From Sutterella parvirubra YIT 11816 (lineage in GTDB: Bacteria; Pseudomonadota; Gammaproteobacteria; Burkholderiales; Burkholderiaceae_F), in contig NZ_JH605008.1 of NCBI RefSeq assembly GCF_000250875.1, positions 11,861 through 31,400 on the forward strand: a DNA stretch of 19,540 nt, read 5' to 3'. The notes under the pieces are model-generated. The model was given only the letters and a program-made list of their open reading frames with translations, had not been told where the DNA came from and searched no databases. Made by a program: the position numbers and the translations under genes. Of this stretch, positions 15,369 to 19,540 are shown one piece after another; the first letter of the stretch is position 1; each line of letters starts with the position of its first letter.

Positions 15369-15944
15369 TTACTTGACGATCTTCGCCGCCTTGATCGTGA
15401 CGGCCTCGATCGGCACGTCGCGCATCATGCCCTTGGCGCCGGTCTTCACGCCCGCGATCTTGTCGACGACGTCTTCACCGGCGACCACGCGCCCGAACAC
15501 CGCGTAGCCGTTCCCGTCCTGGGCGCGGTCGGCGTTGAGGAAGTCGTTGTCCGCGACGTTGATGAAGAACTGCGACGTGGCGGAGTGCGGGTACGACGTG
15601 CGGGCCATCGCGATCGTGTAGCGGTCGTTGGGCAAGCCCCCGCGGGCTTCCAACGGAATCGGCTGCATCGTCGGCTTTTCGTTCATGTCGGCCGTGAAGC
15701 CCCCGCCCTGGATCATGAAGCCCGGGATCACGCGGTGGAAGATCGTCCCGTCGTAGTGGCCCTTCTCGACGTAGGCGAGGAAGTTCCTCACCGTGATCGG
15801 CGCGCGTTCGGGAGCGAGCTCGACGGTGATGTTCCCCATCGAGGTTTCAAGAAGCACGCGGGGGTCGCCCGCGGCGGCGTGGGCCGTGCCGAGCGCGAGA
15901 AGAAGAGGCGTCGCCATGAGGGCGAGACGGGTGCGGAACTGCAT
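15369..15944 (-). CDS. ppiA: Periplasmic peptidyl-prolyl cis-trans isomerase (cyclophilin A type)
   Basis: Encodes 191 residues from the ATG at 15944. A TTG three codons earlier (15953) is in frame, but GGAG at 15954-15957 lies 9 bases before the ATG and directly against the TTG, so the ATG is preferred. Residues 1 to about 23 form a Sec signal peptide ending in AHA, placing the enzyme in the periplasm, where it isomerises prolyl bonds of exported proteins. The catalytic pocket is intact: [13 protein letters not shown] at 69-81 with R71 and Q79, and SQFFINV at 124-130. It lies 76 bases after the TPR gene, on the same strand and possibly co-transcribed with it. Confidence 0.93.
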   Translation of the reverse strand: MQFRTRLALMATPLLLALGTAHAAAGDPRVLLETSMGNITVELAPERAPITVRNFLAYVEKGHYDGTIFHRVIPGFMIQGGGFTADMNEKPTMQPIPLEARGGLPNDRYTIAMARTSYPHSATSQFFINVADNDFLNADRAQDGNGYAVFGRVVAGEDVVDKIAGVKTGAKGMMRDVPIEAVTIKAAKIVK

Positions 15945-15953
15945 GTGGTTCAA

Positions 15954-15957
15954 CTCC
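15954..15957 (-). promoter_or_regulatory. Ribosome binding site deciding the ppiA start
   Basis: On the minus strand this reads GGAG, 9 bases from the ATG at 15944. It abuts the alternative TTG at 15953, which it therefore cannot serve. Confidence 0.7.
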
Positions 15958-16020
15958 GGAAGTGGTGCAGGGGTGGGTGTGGGTGGTTTGGGTTTGAGCG
16001 TGTTCGGATCAGCGCCCGTA

Positions 16021-16572
16021 TCAGAGGCCCGAAGCCGTGATGCGCTTCAAGGTTTTGAGGCGCGTCTGAAGTTCGGCGTTCCTCGGAAAGGAGGGCGCGC
16101 TCGCTTCGTAGGCTTCGATGGCGAGCGCGAGGTACACGTCGCCCACGTTCTTGCGTGCGAGCTGGAAGTCGGGATTGATCTGAAGGGCACGGGTCAAAAG
16201 CCGCAGGCTTTCTTCCAGATTCCCGAACCCGGCCTCGATCACCGCGAGGTTGTTGTAGGGCTCGGGGATTTCCGGGTAGGCGGAGATGAGGCTCCTCAAT
16301 TCCTTCGCGCTCTCTTCCTTGCGGCCCAGCGTTTCCAAGGCCACCGCGCGCATGAAGCGGAGCTGCGCGTTCCTGTTGTTACGCTCCAGCCCCAGGTCCG
16401 CGAGTTCCAGCGCCTGGGCGCTGCGGCCGTTCTTGATCAGCTTTTCGACCTGCGCCGAAAATTCGTTGTCGTGGAGCGTTTGGGCAAGCTCCTCCATCTG
16501 CGTGGCGGAGAAGGCGGGGAGGGCGACGGCGAGAAGACCGGCGGCGATCCCGGCGAAGAGGCTGCGGCGCAT
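16021..16572 (-). CDS. Exported tetratricopeptide-repeat protein
   Basis: Encodes 183 residues. Residues 1-23 look like a Sec signal peptide (MRRS start, Ala/Leu core, AFSA cleavage site), so the protein should be periplasmic. The rest is helical, with TPR-like pairs around 38-70, 71-103, 105-136 (clearest: [20 protein letters not shown] then ALQINPDF) and 138-170. TPR proteins form scaffolds for protein contacts; no enzyme motif is present and no specific role can be given. A small TPR gene at this spot, between ppiA and cysS, is a recurring betaproteobacterial arrangement. No clear Shine-Dalgarno precedes the ATG at 16572; the start is supported by the signal peptide. It is divergent from cysS. 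Confidence 0.82.
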   Translation of the reverse strand: MRRSLFAGIAAGLLAVALPAFSATQMEELAQTLHDNEFSAQVEKLIKNGRSAQALELADLGLERNNRNAQLRFMRAVALETLGRKEESAKELRSLISAYPEIPEPYNNLAVIEAGFGNLEESLRLLTRALQINPDFQLARKNVGDVYLALAIEAYEASAPSFPRNAELQTRLKTLKRITASGL

Positions 16573-17023
16573 GATTCGGGTTCGGAAAACGTGTTTGGCA
16601 AAAGGAGGAACGCCTCCCCGGGGACGGCTCCGGGCGCCCTCTGGGCGCCCCGTTCCCCGGAAAAGCGTTCCGGCGCCTTCGGGTGCGTGCCGCGGGCTTT
16701 CGAAGGGGGCCGGACGGGCTCTCGGCGCGGGCTAGTCTCAACGGTTGATGAGGCCCGCGACCGGGCGCACGGGCCCCGGCGGACGGCTATACTCTCGAAG
16801 ATTTATGCCGAATTCTACAGGGAACGGGCCGCCCGCCGATTTGAAAAACGGTAACGACACGCGACCCCGGTACCGGAGGCGTCGCGACTTCTTACAAAGA
16901 GGAAGGGGCGCCACCTCGGACCCTTGAGGACTTCGGCGCGGAATTCGTCGCGGACCCGGGCGGCACCGACCCCGCCCCCCTCGTCCGCCCTCCACGCTCA
17001 AGAAAAAAAGAGAGTCATCCGAC
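16573..17023. other. Divergent intergenic region between TPR gene and cysS, with two hairpins
   Basis: No gene is seen in these 451 bases; the short open frames have no ribosome site or family character. Two inverted repeats stand out. The first, 16618-16660, has CCGGGGA/TCCCCGG ends and an inner GGGCGCC/GGCGCCC stem, and lies in the probable leader of the TPR gene. The second, 16860-16886, has CGCGAC/GTCGCG ends around a CCGGTACCGG palindrome, in the probable cysS leader. The stretch 16929-16999 is very C-rich. A T-box would not be expected in this lineage and none was found. Confidence 0.5.
16788..16793 (+). promoter_or_regulatory. Possible -10 element for cysS
   Basis: TATACT is a good -10 match in a G/C-rich setting, 231 bases before cysS. 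No -35 hexamer lies at the right distance; TTGATG at 16745-16750 is too far away. If used, the transcript would have a long leader containing the hairpin at 16860-16886. Confidence 0.3.
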
Positions 17024-18430
17024 ATGGCGCTTTCCATCTATTCGACCCTCGCCCGCGAGCAGCGGCCCTTTGAACCGATCGAGCCCGGCCACGTCCGCAT
17101 GTACGTCTGCGGCGTGACGGTCTACGACTACTGCCACATCGGGCACGGCCGCACCTTCGTCGCGTTCGACGTCGTGCGCCGCTGGCTCGAAGCCTCCGGG
17201 AACAAGGTCACGTTCGTGCGGAACATCACCGACGTCGACGACAAGATCATCCGCCGCGCGGCGGAGCGCGGCGTCACGACCGACGCGCTCACCGCCGAAT
17301 TCGCCCGCGCGATGCAGGAGGACATGCTGGCGCTCGGCTGCCTCGCCCCCACGCATGAACCCCGCGCAACGGACTACATCCCGCAGATGCTCAACCTCGT
17401 GGGGTTGCTCGAGCAGAAGGGCTTTGCGTACCAGGGCGAAGACGGCGACGTCGACTATGCCGTGAGGAAGTTCGACACCTACGGGAAGCTCTCGGGGAAG
17501 AGCATCGACGACCTCCAGTCGGGCGCGCGCGTCGCCGTCTCTCAGGGCAAGCGCGACCCCCTCGACTTCGTCCTCTGGAAGAAGGCGAAGCCGGGCGAAC
17601 CCCAGTGGGATTCGAAGTGGGGGAAGGGCCGTCCGGGCTGGCACATCGAGTGCTCGGCGATGGCGCGTGAACTCCTCGGCGACACCTTCGACATTCACGG
17701 GGGCGGCCCGGACTTGGTCTTCCCGCACCACGAAAACGAAATCGCGCAGTCGGAGGCCGCGACCGGCGTGCCGTTCGCGAAGACCTGGATGCACTCGGGG
17801 CCGCTTCGCGTCCGCAACGCCGACGGCACGGAAGAGAAGATGAGCAAGTCGCTCGGGAACTTCTGGACGATCCGCGACGCCTTGGCCGACACCGAAAAGG
17901 CCTACGGCAAGGGGAACGGCGCCGAGGTGCTCCGCTTCTTCCTCCTGAAGAGCCACTACCGCAGCCCCGTGAGCTTCGGGCCCGGCCTCATCGAAGACAG
18001 CCAGAAGGGGCTCGTGCGTCTCTACACGGCCTTGAAGGGCCGGACCTCCGACGGCAAGGACCTCGACTGGAACGAAGCCTTCGCCGCGCGCTTCAAGGCC
18101 GCGATGGACGACGACTTCAATACGCCCCAGGCTGTCTCCGTTCTCTTTGAATTGGCGGCTGAGATCAACCGCACCGGCGACGCCGCGCTCGTGCGACAGC
18201 TCCTGGGCCTCGGCAAGATCCTCAACCTCCTTCAGGGCGACGCGGAAACGTTTCTGAAGGGCGGCGTCAACGAAGACGAAGCCGCCCGCGTCGAAGGTCT
18301 CATTGCGGAGCGCGCCGCCGCCAAGAAGGCGCGCGACTTCGCCCGCGCGGACCAGATCCGCGCCGACCTTTTGGCCGAAGGCATCGAACTCATGGACGGC
18401 CCGCAGGGGACGACCTGGCGCCGCATCTGA
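17024..18430 (+). CDS. cysS: Cysteinyl-tRNA synthetase
   Basis: Encodes 468 residues, the usual CysRS length. It charges tRNA-Cys with cysteine in the cytoplasm. The class I signatures are intact: HIGH at 38-41 and KMSKS at 272-276. Zinc ligands expected from the E. coli enzyme are present at C29, C210 (WHIECSAMA), H235 and E239 ([10 protein letters not shown]). The zinc selects cysteine by its thiol. The C-terminal helical anticodon-binding region runs from about 320 to the end, with the typical [11 protein letters not shown]...GI.L.D stretch at 440-458. The Shine-Dalgarno is weak (AAAAGAGAG about 10 bases before the ATG). accA follows after 111 bases on the same strand; a strong hairpin lies between. 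Confidence 0.97.
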   Translation: MALSIYSTLAREQRPFEPIEPGHVRMYVCGVTVYDYCHIGHGRTFVAFDVVRRWLEASGNKVTFVRNITDVDDKIIRRAAERGVTTDALTAEFARAMQEDMLALGCLAPTHEPRATDYIPQMLNLVGLLEQKGFAYQGEDGDVDYAVRKFDTYGKLSGKSIDDLQSGARVAVSQGKRDPLDFVLWKKAKPGEPQWDSKWGKGRPGWHIECSAMARELLGDTFDIHGGGPDLVFPHHENEIAQSEAATGVPFAKTWMHSGPLRVRNADGTEEKMSKSLGNFWTIRDALADTEKAYGKGNGAEVLRFFLLKSHYRSPVSFGPGLIEDSQKGLVRLYTALKGRTSDGKDLDWNEAFAARFKAAMDDDFNTPQAVSVLFELAAEINRTGDAALVRQLLGLGKILNLLQGDAETFLKGGVNEDEAARVEGLIAERAAAKKARDFARADQIRADLLAEGIELMDGPQGTTWRRI

Positions 18431-18458
18431 TACGCCTGATTTCAAGCGGCTCAACAAG

Positions 18459-18486
18459 CCGGAGGGGCTCCCCGGAGCCCCTCCGG
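18459..18486 (+). terminator. Strong hairpin without T tract between cysS and accA
   Basis: A perfect 12-pair, nearly all G/C stem (18459-18470 with 18475-18486) with a 4-base loop. It lies 28 bases after cysS and 55 bases before accA. No T run follows, so it is not a standard intrinsic terminator. It may limit read-through, protect the cysS mRNA 3' end or mark a processing site. Confidence 0.45.
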
Positions 18487-18541
18487 ACCATGACCCGAAC
18501 AATCCCCCGAACCCAACCCCGACATCCGAAGAAGACCACGA

Positions 18542-19540
18542 ATGGCCAAGAAAGTTTTTCTCGACTTCGAGCACGACATCGAAAAGCTCGAGACGAAGAT
18601 CGATGAGCTCCGCGCCCTCGAAGAGGAAGGCAAGAGCACCGTGAGCGTCGCGAGCGAGATCGCCTCGCTCGAAACGAAGGCGGACGAGCTTCTGAAGAAG
18701 GTCTACGCCGAACTCACCCCCTGGCAGACCTCGCTCGTCGCGCGCCACCCGCAGCGCCCCTACACGCTCGACTACATCGAAGCGCTCTGCACGGACTTCC
18801 ACGAACTCCACGGCGACCGCGCCTTCGCGGACGACGAGGCGATCGTGGGCGGCTTGGCCCGCATCGCCGACATGAACGTCGTCGTGATCGGGAACCAGAA
18901 GGGCCGAAGCTTGAAGGAGCGCACCCGCCGCAACTTCGGCATGGCGCGCCCGGAGGGGTACCGCAAGGCGCTCCGCCTCATGAAGTTGGCCGAGAAGTTC
19001 GGTTTGCCTGTGGTGACTTTCGTCGACACCCCCGGGGCCTATCCCGGGATCGGCGCCGAAGAGCGCGGGCAGTCGGAAGCGATCGGCCGCAACCTTCTGG
19101 AGATGAGCCAGCTGCGCGTCCCGGTGGTCTCCATCGTGATCGGTGAGGGCGGCTCGGGCGGCGCGCTCGCCGTCGCCGTCGCCGACGTCGTCATGATGCT
19201 TCAGTACGCGACCTACTCGGTCATTTCGCCCGAAGGCTGCGCCTCGATTCTCTTCAAGGACGCCGCGCAGGCGCCCCGCGCCGCGGAGGCGCTGTCGCTC
19301 ACCGCCGACCGCCTGGCCCGTTTGGGGCTCGTCGACCGCGTGATTTCGGAGCCGATCGGCGGCGCGCACCGCGATCCGCAGCTGATGGCGACGACCTTGA
19401 AGAAGTGCGTCGTCGACGAACTCCGCGCGCTCCAGCGCCTCACCACCGAAGAACTCCTTTCCCGCCGCGCCGAGCGCATCGAGCACTACGGGTTCTTCGA
19501 GACCGTCGCGAAGGCGGAAGCCGAAGCCGTGACGGTGGCC
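18542..19540 (+). CDS. accA: Acetyl-CoA carboxylase carboxyltransferase subunit alpha, 3' end missing
   Basis: Open for 333 codons to the window edge with no stop. With AccD this subunit transfers carboxyl from carboxybiotin to acetyl-CoA, giving malonyl-CoA for fatty-acid synthesis in the cytoplasm. The start [13 protein letters not shown] and the coiled N-terminal helices (about 10-55) are typical, as are RPYTLDYI at 72-79, HGDRAFADD at 90-98, [14 protein letters not shown] at 164-177 and the oxyanion-hole glycines GEGGSGGA at 201-208. The E. coli protein is 319 residues, so this one already runs slightly longer, with an Ala/Glu-rich end ([10 protein letters not shown]), and probably stops soon after the edge. 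The ribosome site is weak (GAAGAAG). It may share transcription with cysS. Confidence 0.96.
   Translation, partial: MAKKVFLDFEHDIEKLETKIDELRALEEEGKSTVSVASEIASLETKADELLKKVYAELTPWQTSLVARHPQRPYTLDYIEALCTDFHELHGDRAFADDEAIVGGLARIADMNVVVIGNQKGRSLKERTRRNFGMARPEGYRKALRLMKLAEKFGLPVVTFVDTPGAYPGIGAEERGQSEAIGRNLLEMSQLRVPVVSIVIGEGGSGGALAVAVADVVMMLQYATYSVISPEGCASILFKDAAQAPRAAEALSLTADRLARLGLVDRVISEPIGGAHRDPQLMATTLKKCVVDELRALQRLTTEELLSRRAERIEHYGFFETVAKAEAEAVTVA

Noticed and set aside
16745..16927. A possible leader peptide before cysS
   Set aside because: It has no ribosome site, no run of Cys codons and no adjoining attenuator, so nothing supports translation.
16573..17023. A T-box riboswitch controlling cysS
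   Set aside because: T-boxes belong mainly to Firmicutes and Actinobacteria; no T-box bulge sequence or terminator with a T run was found here.
17015..19486. An 823-codon open frame on the minus strand opposite cysS and accA
   Set aside because: The plus strand encodes unmistakable CysRS and AccA. Long antisense frames arise readily in such G/C-biased codons, and the translation has no family character.
1..19540. CRISPR arrays, insertion sequences, integrases or phage genes
   Set aside because: Reading both strands showed no regular direct repeats with spacers, no transposase or integrase motifs and no attachment-site duplication at tRNA-His.

Overview
The window looks like chromosome from a high-GC Burkholderiales bacterium, most likely of the Sutterella/Parasutterella type. 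This is inferred from three things: strong G/C preference at third codon positions; the neighbour order lpxH, ppiB, ppiA, TPR gene, cysS, accA, which is a familiar betaproteobacterial arrangement; and an exported flavin reductase of the FMN-binding plus FAD-binding type, a family often expanded in gut Sutterellaceae. No phage, transposon, CRISPR array or rRNA is visible.

Left part (1-3213). A leftward gene, cut by the window edge, encodes an exported flavoprotein oxidoreductase. A 440-base spacer separates it from a divergent rightward M20-family zinc peptidase that ends at a strong UUCG-loop terminator.

Middle part (3214-11890). A free-standing Schlafen-like (AlbA_2) ATPase/winged-helix regulator sits between two intrinsic terminators, with a more relaxed codon choice than its neighbours. 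It is followed by an apparent two-gene operon. The first gene is an unusually large TilS (tRNA-Ile lysidine synthetase, 806 residues against roughly 430 normally). The second, 23 bases downstream, is a 1339-residue UPF1-like superfamily 1 helicase. Both proteins carry long low-complexity charged extensions, and a short peptide motif recurs in both. This pair is the most unusual part of the window.

Right part (11861-19540). A bidirectional terminator separates the helicase from a convergent LarA-family nickel-dependent racemase. Then comes tRNA-His(GTG) with its own near-consensus promoter and terminator. A leftward housekeeping block follows: lpxH (lipid A synthesis), cytoplasmic cyclophilin ppiB, periplasmic cyclophilin ppiA and an exported TPR protein. 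Rightward cysS and accA (fatty-acid synthesis) run into the right edge, where accA is incomplete.

Functional themes: exported redox metabolism and peptide or acyl-amino-acid use at the left; tRNA decoding (tilS, tRNA-His, cysS), protein folding and envelope or fatty-acid synthesis at the right. All functions are inferred from motifs read by eye; no database search was run.
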